DNA from: an uncultured Prevotellaceae bacterium
GTDB lineage: Bacteria; Bacteroidota; Bacteroidia; Bacteroidales; Bacteroidaceae
Assembly: GCA_902769705.1 (NCBI GenBank)
Contig: CACXPX010000026.1
Location: forward strand, 1 to 59,072
Reading direction: 5' to 3'
Length of the DNA stretch: 59,072 nucleotides
A program made the position numbers and the translations under genes. This document shows, one piece after another, positions 9,261 through 17,118 of the stretch. Every line of letters begins with the position of its first letter. Position 1 is the first letter of the stretch. The notes below the pieces were generated by a model that was not told where the DNA came from, searched no databases, and was given only the letters and a program-made list of their open reading frames with translations.

Positions 9261-9398
9261 TTACTTCTCGTATTCGCGTTTCAAATACATGTTACAGTCG
9301 CTTGCCGCAACAAGTTCCCAACCCATTTCGCCAAGCTCATTAAGCTTTTCTTCACGTTTGATGAGCGGTGAGATGATTTTGTATTCGTATTTTTTCAT
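9261..9398 (-). CDS. Small DUF4177-like protein (45 aa)
   Basis: A short gene beginning ATG at 9398 and ending TAA at 9261. The protein starts [12 protein letters not shown], has the core [14 protein letters not shown] and ends YLKREYEK. The pattern (KYEYK..., LNxLGxxGWELV, YLKR) is that of DUF4177, a family of tiny single-domain proteins of unknown role. It fits exactly between kdgK (14-nt gap) and eda (2-nt gap), which argues that it is real and translated with them. I infer a role linked to KDG metabolism from position only. Confidence 0.8.
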   Translation of the reverse strand: MKKYEYKIISPLIKREEKLNELGEMGWELVAASDCNMYLKREYEK

Positions 9399-9412
9399 TT
9401 CTTGATGATGCT

Positions 9413-10435
9413 TTATCTCTGTACACGACCGTTGGCATTTCCTCCAGCCAGGCTCTCAACCTCGTCAACCGAGACCAGGTTGAAATCGCCGTTGATGGTG
9501 TGCTTCAAGGCAGAAGCAGCCACAGCAAACTCAAGAGCCTCACCCTGAGTAGCCTTTGTCAGCAAGCCGTGAATCAATCCGCCTGAGAACGAGTCGCCGC
9601 CACCTACGCGGTCGATGATGGGATTGATTTCGTAGCGTTTTGACTGATAGAACTCCTTGCCGTCATAAATCAATGCCTTCCAACCGTTGAATGTGGCCGA
9701 GAACGACTCGCGGAGTGTGGACACCACATACTTGAATCCAAATTCCTCGCGCATCTGCTTGAAAATGCCCTCGTAGCCGGAAGCATCGGTCTGACCGCCC
9801 TCAACGTCAGCATCGGGTTTGAAGCCCAGACAGAGCTCTGCATCTTCCTCGTTGCCGATACACACGTCGACATATTTCATCAGCGGACGCATAATGCTGA
9901 TGGCTTTCTCGCTCGTCCACAACTTCTTGCGGAAATTCAAGTCGACGGAGACAGTCACCCCGTGGCGCTTGGCAGCCTCGCAAGCCAGCTTGGTCAGCTC
10001 AGCAGCTTTGTCACTGATGGCGGGTGTGATGCCGCTCCAATGGAACCATTGGGCTCCTTCCATGATGGCGTCAAAGTCGAAGTCGGAAGGGTCGGCTTCT
10101 GCAATAGCAGAATGTGCACGGTCGTAGATGACCTTTGAGGGGCGCATCGAGGCACCCGTCTCAGCATAATAGAGACCAACACGATTGCCTCCGCGAGCCA
10201 CAAATTGGGTGTTGACACCATATCGCCGCAATGCGTTCACGGCAATCTGACCAATCTCGTGCTTGGGGAGTTTGGACACAAAATAAGCCTCATGACCATA
10301 GTTAGCCACGCTGATTGCCACATTAGCCTCACCACCACCGGGGATGATGCGGAATGATTCACTCTGAATGAAGCGATCGTTTCCTTGCGGAGAAAGACGA
10401 AGCATGATTTCGCCCAATGTTACAATTTTTGCCAT
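9413..10435 (-). CDS. kdgK: 2-keto-3-deoxygluconate kinase
   Basis: PfkB-family sugar kinase that phosphorylates KDG to KDPG in the cytoplasm. 340 residues. The N-terminal PfkB glycine motif appears as GGGEANVAISVANYG (33-47) and the C-terminal signature as DRVGGGDSFSGGLIHGL, with the catalytic aspartate in GGGD. First gene of a minus-strand operon with the DUF4177 gene, eda, the kinase pair and a membrane protein. It diverges from the LacI-type regulator at 10631, whose candidate operator overlaps the kdgK promoter. Confidence 0.92.
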   Translation of the reverse strand: MAKIVTLGEIMLRLSPQGNDRFIQSESFRIIPGGGEANVAISVANYGHEAYFVSKLPKHEIGQIAVNALRRYGVNTQFVARGGNRVGLYYAETGASMRPSKVIYDRAHSAIAEADPSDFDFDAIMEGAQWFHWSGITPAISDKAAELTKLACEAAKRHGVTVSVDLNFRKKLWTSEKAISIMRPLMKYVDVCIGNEEDAELCLGFKPDADVEGGQTDASGYEGIFKQMREEFGFKYVVSTLRESFSATFNGWKALIYDGKEFYQSKRYEINPIIDRVGGGDSFSGGLIHGLLTKATQGEALEFAVAASALKHTINGDFNLVSVDEVESLAGGNANGRVQR

Positions 10436-10489
10436 TTTCTAATACTTTTCTAATTCAGTTGTTTGCAATTATAGATTAATTTATTTTTG

Positions 10490-10507
10490 TTTGCTCACGC
10501 AAAATTA
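10490..10507 (-). promoter_or_regulatory. kdgK promoter with overlapping palindrome
   Basis: On the minus strand TAATTTTG (10507-10500) fits the -7 element. The perfect palindrome TTTGC-TCAC-GCAAA (10490-10503) overlaps it. The geometry (5-nt arms, 4-nt spacer) is the same as in the palindrome at 10573-10586, so both are candidate operators for the adjacent LacI-type protein. Confidence 0.55.
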
Positions 10508-10572
10508 ACGATAATTTCGCGAACACCGAAATAAAATGGCAAAAAATGTAGTTTTTTAGCAAAATAAACAAC

Positions 10573-10610
10573 TGTGCTTTCGCACAATTCGATTTTTATT
10601 ACTATTTTTG
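10573..10610 (+). promoter_or_regulatory. lacI-side promoter with palindromic operator candidate
   Basis: TATTTTTG (10603-10610) is a good -7 element 20 nt before the regulator start. The perfect palindrome TGTGC-TTTC-GCACA (10573-10586) lies where the -33 element would be. Both palindromes in this gap share TNTGC-N4-GCANA. Repression and autoregulation by the LacI-type protein are inferred. Confidence 0.55.
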
Positions 10611-10630
10611 CACGAAATAACCATCAAGTT

Positions 10631-11695
10631 ATGACAGACAAAATCAGAATCAAGGACATAGCCGAACGTGCAGGCGTTTCGGTGGGAACTGTTGATAGAG
10701 TGTTGCACGAAAGGCCTAACGTGTCGAAGTCGGCACGCGAGAAAGTGGAGAAAGCCCTCAAGGAGATGGACTATAAGCCCAACATGTATGCGTCGGCTTT
10801 GGCCTACAATCGTTCATATACTTTCCACATGCTCATTCCCAAGCACGAGTCGGAAGCCTATTGGGAGGAGATTGAAGAAGGCGCCAAGAGGGCTATGGAG
10901 GCTAGGCGCGATTTCCACATCAACGTCTTGATTCACTTTTACGAACGCTTTAACGACGCTCACTTCATTTCTCAGTATCAAGAGATTATGAATGCTAAGC
11001 CTGATGGAGTTGTTATCGTTCCTTCAACGTTGGAGCTCACCCGTCAGTTCACTGACTTGCTTCACGAACAGAACATCCCCTTCATCATGCTCGACTCCTA
11101 CATGCCCGACCTGAAACCGCTTTCGTTCTATGGTCAGGATTCGTTCGCAAGCGGATATTTTGCCGCAAAGGCATTGATGATGATTGCCTACAAAGAGCGC
11201 GAAGTCATGCTGATGAAACAAACGAAAGACGGCAGAGTGACCAGCAAGCAGCAAGACAACCGCGAAGTGGGGTTCCGCCACTATATGCACGACCATTATC
11301 CCAACGTGAAGATTGTGGAGCTCGACCTTCCTATAGAAGGCTCGAAGAAGCAGTATCACATCATGCTCGAAAAGTTTTTCACGCAACATCCACAGCTCCA
11401 TCATTGCATCACGCTCAGCTCGAAGGCACACATCATCGGTGAGTTTCTCTTGAAGACCAACCGCCGCAACGTGCAAGTGATGGGATATGATATGGTGCAC
11501 AAGAATGCCGAATGCCTGCGTCAAGGGAGCATCTCGTTCCTCATCGCCCAGCATGCCTACCAGCAAGGCTACTCGTGCGTTGACGCTCTTTTCCAAGCCA
11601 TCGTGCTGAAGAAGAAGGTGAACCCCGTGAACTACATGCCTATCGAATTGCTGATGAAGGAGAACGTGGAGTTCTATCGTAGAACACAATTGTAA
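10631..11695 (+). CDS. LacI-family transcriptional regulator
   Basis: I start at ATG 10631 (MTDKIRIKDIAERAGVSV), which places the helix-turn-helix at the N-terminus; an upstream frame to 10574 would add an atypical tail over the promoter. The DNA-binding part is KDIAERAGVSVGTVDRVLH, followed by the hinge helix region and a periplasmic-binding-protein-like sensor domain to residue 354. GTVDRVL replaces the more usual GTVSRVL, a variant seen in Bacteroidota regulators. It diverges from kdgK-eda and precedes uxaA by 39 nt, so it probably controls hexuronate catabolism in response to a pathway sugar acid. Confidence 0.9.
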   Translation: MTDKIRIKDIAERAGVSVGTVDRVLHERPNVSKSAREKVEKALKEMDYKPNMYASALAYNRSYTFHMLIPKHESEAYWEEIEEGAKRAMEARRDFHINVLIHFYERFNDAHFISQYQEIMNAKPDGVVIVPSTLELTRQFTDLLHEQNIPFIMLDSYMPDLKPLSFYGQDSFASGYFAAKALMMIAYKEREVMLMKQTKDGRVTSKQQDNREVGFRHYMHDHYPNVKIVELDLPIEGSKKQYHIMLEKFFTQHPQLHHCITLSSKAHIIGEFLLKTNRRNVQVMGYDMVHKNAECLRQGSISFLIAQHAYQQGYSCVDALFQAIVLKKKVNPVNYMPIELLMKENVEFYRRTQL

Positions 11696-11734
11696 ACGAC
11701 TACACCGCAAGGAATTACGAAAAACTACATCTAT

Positions 11735-13231
11735 ATGAAACAATCAAGCTTTATCAAAATCAATCCAGCCGATTCTGTTGTCGTCTGCCTACGCCCCATG
11801 CAGAAAGGGGAGACGATTGACTTGGACGGTCGGGAAATCACCTTGTTACAAGACACACCAGCCGGGCACAAAGTCCTGCTGAAGGATGTGGCTGAAGGTG
11901 AAAACATCATCAAGTATGGCTATCCCATCGGGCATGCTCTCACCAATCTGAAGGCTGGCACGTGGGTGAACGAAGACAATCTGAAAACCAATCTCTCGGG
12001 AACCCTCTCTTACGAATATCATCCCGTTGACGAGAAATTGTCAATCACCGATGAGCAGCTGACCTTCCAGGGATACCTCAGGAAGAATGGCGAAGTGGGA
12101 ATACGCAACGAAGTGTGGGTGGTCCCTACGGTGGGATGTGTGAACGGAGTGGCCGAGAAACTGGTGGAGTTGCTGAAGGCAGAAACTGGCTGCAAGGGTG
12201 TTGACGCCATTCATGCCTGGCACCACAACTATGGTTGCTCGCAACTCTCAGGCGACCACGAGAACACTCGCAAGGTGTTGCGCGACATAGTGCTCCATCC
12301 CAATGCTGGCGCTGTGCTGATACTCTCGTTAGGATGCGAGAACAACCAACCCGACCAGTTCATGCCTCTGTTGGGCGACTACGACCAGGAACGCATCAAG
12401 TTGCTCGTCACACAAAAGGTGGAGGGCGACGAGTTGGAGGAAGGCATGCGGCTGCTTCGCGAGTTGTATGCCAAAGCCAGCCAAGACCGCCGCACAGAAG
12501 TTCCCATGAGCAAGTTGCGCGTGGGTTTGAAATGCGGTGGAAGCGACGGTTTTTCGGGCATCACGGCCAATCCTCTCGTGGGCGAGTTCAGCGACTGGCT
12601 GGTGGCTCAAGGAGGTACGTCGATATTGACAGAGGTGCCCGAGATGTTTGGAGCCGAGACGATATTGATGAACCGTTGCGAGACGCCTGAGTTGTTCGAC
12701 AAGACGGTAAAGCTTATCAACGACTTCAAGGAATATTTCCTCTCTCACGGCGAGCCTGTGGGCGAGAATCCATCACCTGGAAACAAGGCGGGTGGCATCT
12801 CAACGCTGGAAGACAAAGCACTGGGATGCACTCAGAAATGCGGACGTGCTCCGGTGAGCGGAGTGCTCGAATATGGCGACCGCCTGCAAGTGAACGGTCT
12901 CAATCTGCTCTCAGCGCCCGGCAACGACCTCGTGGCTGCTACGGCATTGGCCTCTTCAGGTTGCCAGATTGTGCTCTTCACCACTGGGCGCGGCACTCCA
13001 TTCGGCACCTTCGTGCCCACGATGAAGATTTCCACCAACAGCAACCTCTTCCATAACAAGCCCAACTGGATTGACTTCAATGCGGGCGAACTGGTGGAAG
13101 GGACCGATATGCCTACGCTTCTGCGCCGTTTCATCGAGAAGATTCGGAAAGTGGCGAGTGGGGAAGAGGTGCGCAACGAGACAAACGGCTATCGCGAGAT
13201 TTCCATCTTCAAGAATGGAGTGACGTTATAA
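11735..13231 (+). CDS. uxaA: Altronate dehydratase
   Basis: Converts D-altronate to 2-keto-3-deoxygluconate in the galacturonate branch. 498 residues: an N-terminal SAF domain (about 10-95), then the altronate/galactarate dehydratase body beginning FQGYLRKNGEVGIRN and containing VPTVGCVNG and GLKCGGSDGFSGITANP, typical of UxaA. Its product is the substrate of KdgK, encoded on the other side of the regulator. uxaC and uxaB are not in the window. Confidence 0.94.
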   Translation: MKQSSFIKINPADSVVVCLRPMQKGETIDLDGREITLLQDTPAGHKVLLKDVAEGENIIKYGYPIGHALTNLKAGTWVNEDNLKTNLSGTLSYEYHPVDEKLSITDEQLTFQGYLRKNGEVGIRNEVWVVPTVGCVNGVAEKLVELLKAETGCKGVDAIHAWHHNYGCSQLSGDHENTRKVLRDIVLHPNAGAVLILSLGCENNQPDQFMPLLGDYDQERIKLLVTQKVEGDELEEGMRLLRELYAKASQDRRTEVPMSKLRVGLKCGGSDGFSGITANPLVGEFSDWLVAQGGTSILTEVPEMFGAETILMNRCETPELFDKTVKLINDFKEYFLSHGEPVGENPSPGNKAGGISTLEDKALGCTQKCGRAPVSGVLEYGDRLQVNGLNLLSAPGNDLVAATALASSGCQIVLFTTGRGTPFGTFVPTMKISTNSNLFHNKPNWIDFNAGELVEGTDMPTLLRRFIEKIRKVASGEEVRNETNGYREISIFKNGVTL

Positions 13232-13261
13232 ATAAATCTATTTTAAAGAAGGAAGAGAGAA

Positions 13262-14551
13262 TTGGAGCAAATCAGCAACAAGAAAGGACTGCTTGCATTG
13301 TCGCCGCTCATGGTGTTCATTGGAATCTATCTGATCACCTCCATTGTTGCGGGCGACTTCTACAAGGTGCCCATCACCGTAGCTTTCATGATTTCGAGCA
13401 TCTATGCCGTAGCCATGTCGGGCGGATACACCTTGTCGAAACGCATAGAAGCTTTCTCGCGTGGTGCAGGCACCCAGAACATGATGCTCATGCTCTGGAT
13501 ATTCGTCCTTGCTGGAGCGTTTGCCAACTCTGCCAAGACGATGGGCAGCATTGACGCCACCGTGAACCTCACGTTGAGCATCTTGCCAGGCAACATGCTG
13601 CTGGCAGGACTGTTTCTTGCCGCTTGCTTCATTTCGCTCTCCATAGGTACCAGCGTGGGCACCATCGTGGCTCTCGTGCCGATTGCCGCAGGCGTGGCTC
13701 ACTCCACAGGCGTGAGCGTGCCCATGATGACGGCTGTGGTGGTGGGAGGCTCGTTCTTCGGTGACAATCTTTCGTTCATCTCCGACACCACCGTTGTGGC
13801 CACTTCCACACAAGGGTGCAAAATGAGCGACAAGTTCCGCGTAAACTCGTTTATCGTGATGCCTGCAGCCCTGCTCATCCTTGTGCTCTATGTTTTTCTC
13901 GGAGCCGGCATTCAGTCGCCTACAGACATCCCTAAAGTGGAATACGTGAAGGTGGTTCCCTACATCGTGGTGCTCATAGCGGCCATCTGCGGGATGAATG
14001 TGATGGCTGTGCTCACGTTGGGATTAGTGCTCACGGGTGTCATCGGACTTGCCAATGGCACTTACGACCTATTCGGATGGTTCGCTTCTATGGGCGACGG
14101 CATCTTAGGAATGGGCGAACTCATCATTGTTACGATGATGGCGGGCGGAATGCTTGAGATTGTCCGCAAGAATGGAGGAATCGACTACATCATCCAACGC
14201 ATGACCGTCCACATTCATGGCAAGCGTGGCGCTGAACTGTCAATAGGGCTCTTGGTGGCCATCGTGGACGTCTGCACCGCAAACAACACCGTAGCCATCA
14301 TCACGGTGGGCGGCATTGCCAAGCAGGTGGGCGACAGATATGGCGTTGACAACCGCAAGTGCGCCTCCATCCTCGACACCTTCTCGTGCTTCATGCAGGG
14401 CATCATCCCCTATGGAGCCCAACTCCTCATGGCGGCAGGGCTGGCAAGTCTGAACCCCGTCGAGATAGTTCCCTGGCTCTACTATTCGTTTGCATTGGGT
14501 GTGGCAGCATTACTGTCCATCTTGTTGCGCTATCCCCGACGCTACAGCTGA
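13262..14551 (+). CDS. NhaC-family Na+/H+ antiporter-like transporter
   Basis: 429 residues with about ten to eleven hydrophobic segments. The motif GGSFFGDNLSFISDTTVVATSTQGC is a clear NhaC-family signature, and a second conserved stretch is DVCTANNTVAIITVGGIA. The start is TTG at 13262, preceded by the purine-rich AAGGAAGAGAGAA; no ATG lies upstream of the first membrane segment. It follows uxaA by 30 nt and is probably co-transcribed. It may exchange Na+/H+ or carry an organic acid coupled to this pathway; the substrate cannot be read from the sequence. Confidence 0.85.
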   Translation: MEQISNKKGLLALSPLMVFIGIYLITSIVAGDFYKVPITVAFMISSIYAVAMSGGYTLSKRIEAFSRGAGTQNMMLMLWIFVLAGAFANSAKTMGSIDATVNLTLSILPGNMLLAGLFLAACFISLSIGTSVGTIVALVPIAAGVAHSTGVSVPMMTAVVVGGSFFGDNLSFISDTTVVATSTQGCKMSDKFRVNSFIVMPAALLILVLYVFLGAGIQSPTDIPKVEYVKVVPYIVVLIAAICGMNVMAVLTLGLVLTGVIGLANGTYDLFGWFASMGDGILGMGELIIVTMMAGGMLEIVRKNGGIDYIIQRMTVHIHGKRGAELSIGLLVAIVDVCTANNTVAIITVGGIAKQVGDRYGVDNRKCASILDTFSCFMQGIIPYGAQLLMAAGLASLNPVEIVPWLYYSFALGVAALLSILLRYPRRYS

Positions 14552-14622
14552 ACACCCTTGTCTCGTATATACCTTATAATATATTATAAATAAAGACGCC
14601 CGGAGGAAACGAATCATCGGAA

Positions 14623-15432
14623 ATGGATATCATCAAGCGTAATTTCTTCAGATTGCTGCGTTCAGGAGCCCTCAACGAATACGAGGATCTTGAACCGATG
14701 TCGGCTTTCAAGTGGAACCGCATGTTCGAGATGATCAAGGCGCAGGGCGTGGTGGATATGGCGCTGAAAGGCCTGAAGAACCACACGTTCGATGCCAACG
14801 CCAACATTCCTAGGCATCTGATTGACGAACTGGGAGCAATGGCCTCAGATGGGGAAAACAAGCCGAATGCCGCGCTCCCACAACTCTCCAACCGCTTTCT
14901 CAACAAAAGGCTGAAGAAGATACAAACCAGCGAGCGCCACCAGATGGACGCCTCAATGACCACACTCGACCTCCTGAACATCATCGTCAGGAATGTGGAG
15001 CAAATCCTCAACCGGGGCATCTCGCTCAAGGGAATTGCTGAGCTGGGTTCCTTCTTGCGCACCCGAGGCGATAAGGTGGACTTTGTGAAACTCGAGAACT
15101 GGCTCAACCATCTGCATATCGAGCGAATGGCGCAACTCGAGGGCAGCATCCTCATCGATGTCTTCGAATTCGAGCCCGCTGAAGTGCCCTTTGTGAAGAA
15201 TGTGGAGAAACAAGCCTATGCACTCACCCTGCGCACGCTCACCCACACCGAGGAAGACACCGCCAAAGAATGGCACTTCCGTCAGGACAAAACGGGATTC
15301 GTGCACAACAACTCGGCTCAGCTGCGCCGTAATCTTCGCCGAAGCATTCGCTACATCGATTATGCGCCCCTAGAAACCGCTAGCAACTTCATCAACAATT
15401 TTGCCAAAAACCTCTCCGAAATCGAGGAATAG
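14623..15432 (+). CDS. Conserved hypothetical, resembles truncated nucleotidyltransferase-family protein
   Basis: 269 residues, soluble. The N-terminal part (FFRLLRSGALN...FKWNRMFEMIKAQGVVDMALKGL) and the later part (RGISLKGIAELGSFLRTRGDKVDFVKLENWLNHLHIERM) look like the two flanks of Bacteroidota uncharacterised nucleotidyltransferase-fold proteins. The central catalytic strand with its G-S and DxD residues is not visible; the middle is instead rich in charged helices. So this is either a catalytically dead relative or a separate family. It is preceded by a 71-nt gap after the transporter and may be read from its own promoter. Confidence 0.6.
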   Translation: MDIIKRNFFRLLRSGALNEYEDLEPMSAFKWNRMFEMIKAQGVVDMALKGLKNHTFDANANIPRHLIDELGAMASDGENKPNAALPQLSNRFLNKRLKKIQTSERHQMDASMTTLDLLNIIVRNVEQILNRGISLKGIAELGSFLRTRGDKVDFVKLENWLNHLHIERMAQLEGSILIDVFEFEPAEVPFVKNVEKQAYALTLRTLTHTEEDTAKEWHFRQDKTGFVHNNSAQLRRNLRRSIRYIDYAPLETASNFINNFAKNLSEIEE

Positions 15433-15618
15433 GAGAGCAGTACAAAAACATTGAATATACCCCTAAATTGCGCCTTTTTAGTGTTGTGTCAGAAAAAGGA
15501 TGTATTGTTAACACTAATTAACCATTTGTAATTCATTGAAAATCAATCACTTGCAAAAAAGTTACAAAAAGGGGCAAAAAAAAATCGAAAAAAAAGAACA
15601 ATGTATCAAAAAAATACT

Positions 15619-15626
15619 TACCTTTG
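15619..15626 (+). promoter_or_regulatory. Promoter -7 element for small lipoprotein
   Basis: TACCTTTG, followed by a leader of about 45 nt before the ATG at 15679. The upstream sequence is a long A-rich tract, which may act as an UP-like element. Confidence 0.6.
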
Positions 15627-15678
15627 CATCGTTTTAATAAACAAATGATTGTTTTACAGATTTAAAAAAGCAAAGAAA

Positions 15679-15846
15679 ATGAAGAAATTAGTTTTTATGT
15701 TCGTAGCTATCGCAGCTATTTCGTTCGCATCTTGCGCTCAGCAGGCTCCTAAGGCTGAAACAACTGACGCTGTTGACACCACTGAAGTTGTGGACACTGT
15801 AGCTCCCGCTGACACTGCTGCTGTTGACACTGCTGCTGCTCAGTAA
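15679..15846 (+). CDS. Small lipoprotein with acidic VDT-rich tail
   Basis: 55 residues starting MKKLVFMFVAIAAISFASC, a lipoprotein signal with the modified cysteine at position 19. The mature part is short, low in complexity and rich in V-D-T and A-A repeats (TDAVDTTEVVDTVAPADT). I start at ATG 15679 rather than 15649 because the signal peptide begins there. It has its own promoter and a strong terminator, so it is a single-gene unit, probably highly expressed. Function unknown; tiny acidic lipoproteins of this kind are common in Prevotella. Confidence 0.8.
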   Translation: MKKLVFMFVAIAAISFASCAQQAPKAETTDAVDTTEVVDTVAPADTAAVDTAAAQ

Positions 15847-15878
15847 TTCGTTTAGCTCGAATGAAAAAATGAGAGATG

Positions 15879-15907
15879 CCGCTGGATTCGTCCAGCGGTT
15901 TTTTTGT
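15879..15907 (+). terminator. Intrinsic terminator after small lipoprotein
   Basis: A perfect 8-bp stem CCGCTGGA/TCCAGCGG with loop TTCG (15879-15898) is followed by a run of seven T. Confidence 0.9.
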
Positions 15908-16249
15908 TTTATGCCCTTAGCCGGTTCCTGGGCGAAACGGCTTTTCTTTTCCCCCATAATTTTTTATTCATTCCGTGCGCTCAAGTGCCAGGATGCCCCT
16001 CATTCCTTCGCGCAAGAGGTGAGATATCTTGCAGTTGAACGGCGAATCTCTTTTTCGGTGGTTCATTCTTTTTCTAGTGGCGCTTTTTTGGCAGATCCTT
16101 TTTTCTATCGGTGCGTTTTCCTTTCAACGGGCGTATTTCCTTTTTCGGGGTGCTTCTCAGCAGTTTGTTTTTAGGCGGCTGTAGGTGGGTGGACGAGTAG
16201 GGCAGGAGAGGGCGTGGAGCCTTTATCACAAAGGTGTTTCATTCTATTG

Positions 16250-16281
16250 CAAAGATACAAAAAATATTTGAAACCACCAAA
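16250..16281 (-). promoter_or_regulatory. Orphan minus-strand promoter
   Basis: On the minus strand TTTG (16281-16278), a 20-nt spacer and TATCTTTG (16257-16250) form a consensus Bacteroidota promoter. Downstream on that strand there is only a possible 23-codon frame and then the lipoprotein terminator. It may drive a small RNA antisense to, or ending near, 15880. Confidence 0.5.
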
Positions 16282-16582
16282 TTTCGAGACCCCCTGGCGT
16301 GTGAAAATATATTAAAGAAACAAGGGAAAATAACATCTATTTTCTTCAACGATTCGTTTGCCGGATTACGCTAAGAAAATGCATTCCCAGCTCTCTTTTT
16401 CTTGCAAAAGTACATTATTTTAATCAAAAAATACACAGCCTCCACCTACAACGAAAAACGTGCAGAAAAACTGCTTGATTTCATCGGAACACTCTAAGAC
16501 GATAGTTTGTTGACTGACGATGCCGATTAACTTTGAATAATGAAATCTTATCTATCAACTAAATGATGGAAAGCGTTGCATT

Positions 16583-16771
16583 GTCCCATCGTCCCATCGT
16601 CCCATTAAGCGTCAACCAAACATGATGTGGTAGACAGAAAATAGTGGAAGTGGTGTGTTAAAATTATATAATATTAATAATATTATATATTTATATATAG
16701 TAGTAAAACTACTATATCCTTTCTCCCTGCACATCCCCTCACCCGTTAATGGGACGATGGGACGATGGGAC
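16583..16771. repeat. Inverted-arm element B with AT-rich centre
   Basis: The 26-nt arm 16583-16608 is perfectly complementary to 16746-16771. Each arm is three copies of an 8-nt unit (GGGACGAT on the right arm's plus strand). The 137-nt interior includes an AT-rich tract (about 16660-16720) made mainly of TATAATATTAATA-like sequence. The arm sequence is unrelated to those of elements A and C. Confidence 0.85.
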
Positions 16772-16786
16772 GCGGGACGTTTTTGG

Positions 16787-16913
16787 GGTTAAAGACCACA
16801 TATGGGTTGGCTTTTGCCCTTTCGGGTGTCCTAAGGGGTACAGGATAAGTGAAAGATGAATAATGACGCTATTTAAGCTAAGCAATGGCGTGGTCAAAAG
16901 CCACAAATGGGGG
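16787..16913 (-). repeat. Degenerate 22-nt repeat units beside element B
   Basis: Units of 22 nt lie at 16787-16808, 16848-16869, 16870-16891 and 16892-16913. Read on the minus strand, the last is CCATTTGTGGCTTTTGACC with flanks. The unit at 16870-16891 (AAGCTAAGCAATG core) matches the odd unit at 435-456. An opposite-facing copy follows at about 16915. Confidence 0.65.
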
Positions 16914-17118
16914 GCTCATTTATGGCCTTTTACAAATGTAAAACATAAGAGGTGAACCAACGACCGCTGTCGCAAAACGGGGAAGCAAAGGCAAACAATT
17001 ACATTCATTCTCTTAACAAATTTTTGCAAGCCAGCGGGGGTGAAAATTTGGTGGTTTCGATTTTTTTTTGTAAATTTGTAGGTAGAAAAGATGGGGTGGA
17101 AAAGAGGTTGTTTGGGGG

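Larger units (their letters stand above)
15908..17118. other. 1.2 kb non-coding region
   Basis: No gene is supported. Open frames such as 15824-16174 run through the terminator and have no coding character. The stretch contains a well-formed minus-strand promoter (16250-16281) with no gene downstream, a second minus-strand -7 motif (16405-16412), the inverted-arm element B (16583-16771) and a degenerate 22-nt array (16787-16913). Confidence 0.7.

Noticed and set aside
15824-16174. 116-codon open frame after the small lipoprotein
   Set aside because: It starts inside the lipoprotein gene and reads through its intrinsic terminator.
16583-16771. Insertion sequence or MITE with terminal inverted repeats
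   Set aside because: The arms are tandem repeats of a short unit, differ completely between loci, and I see no target-site duplication or transposase. A mobile origin of the whole composite element remains possible.
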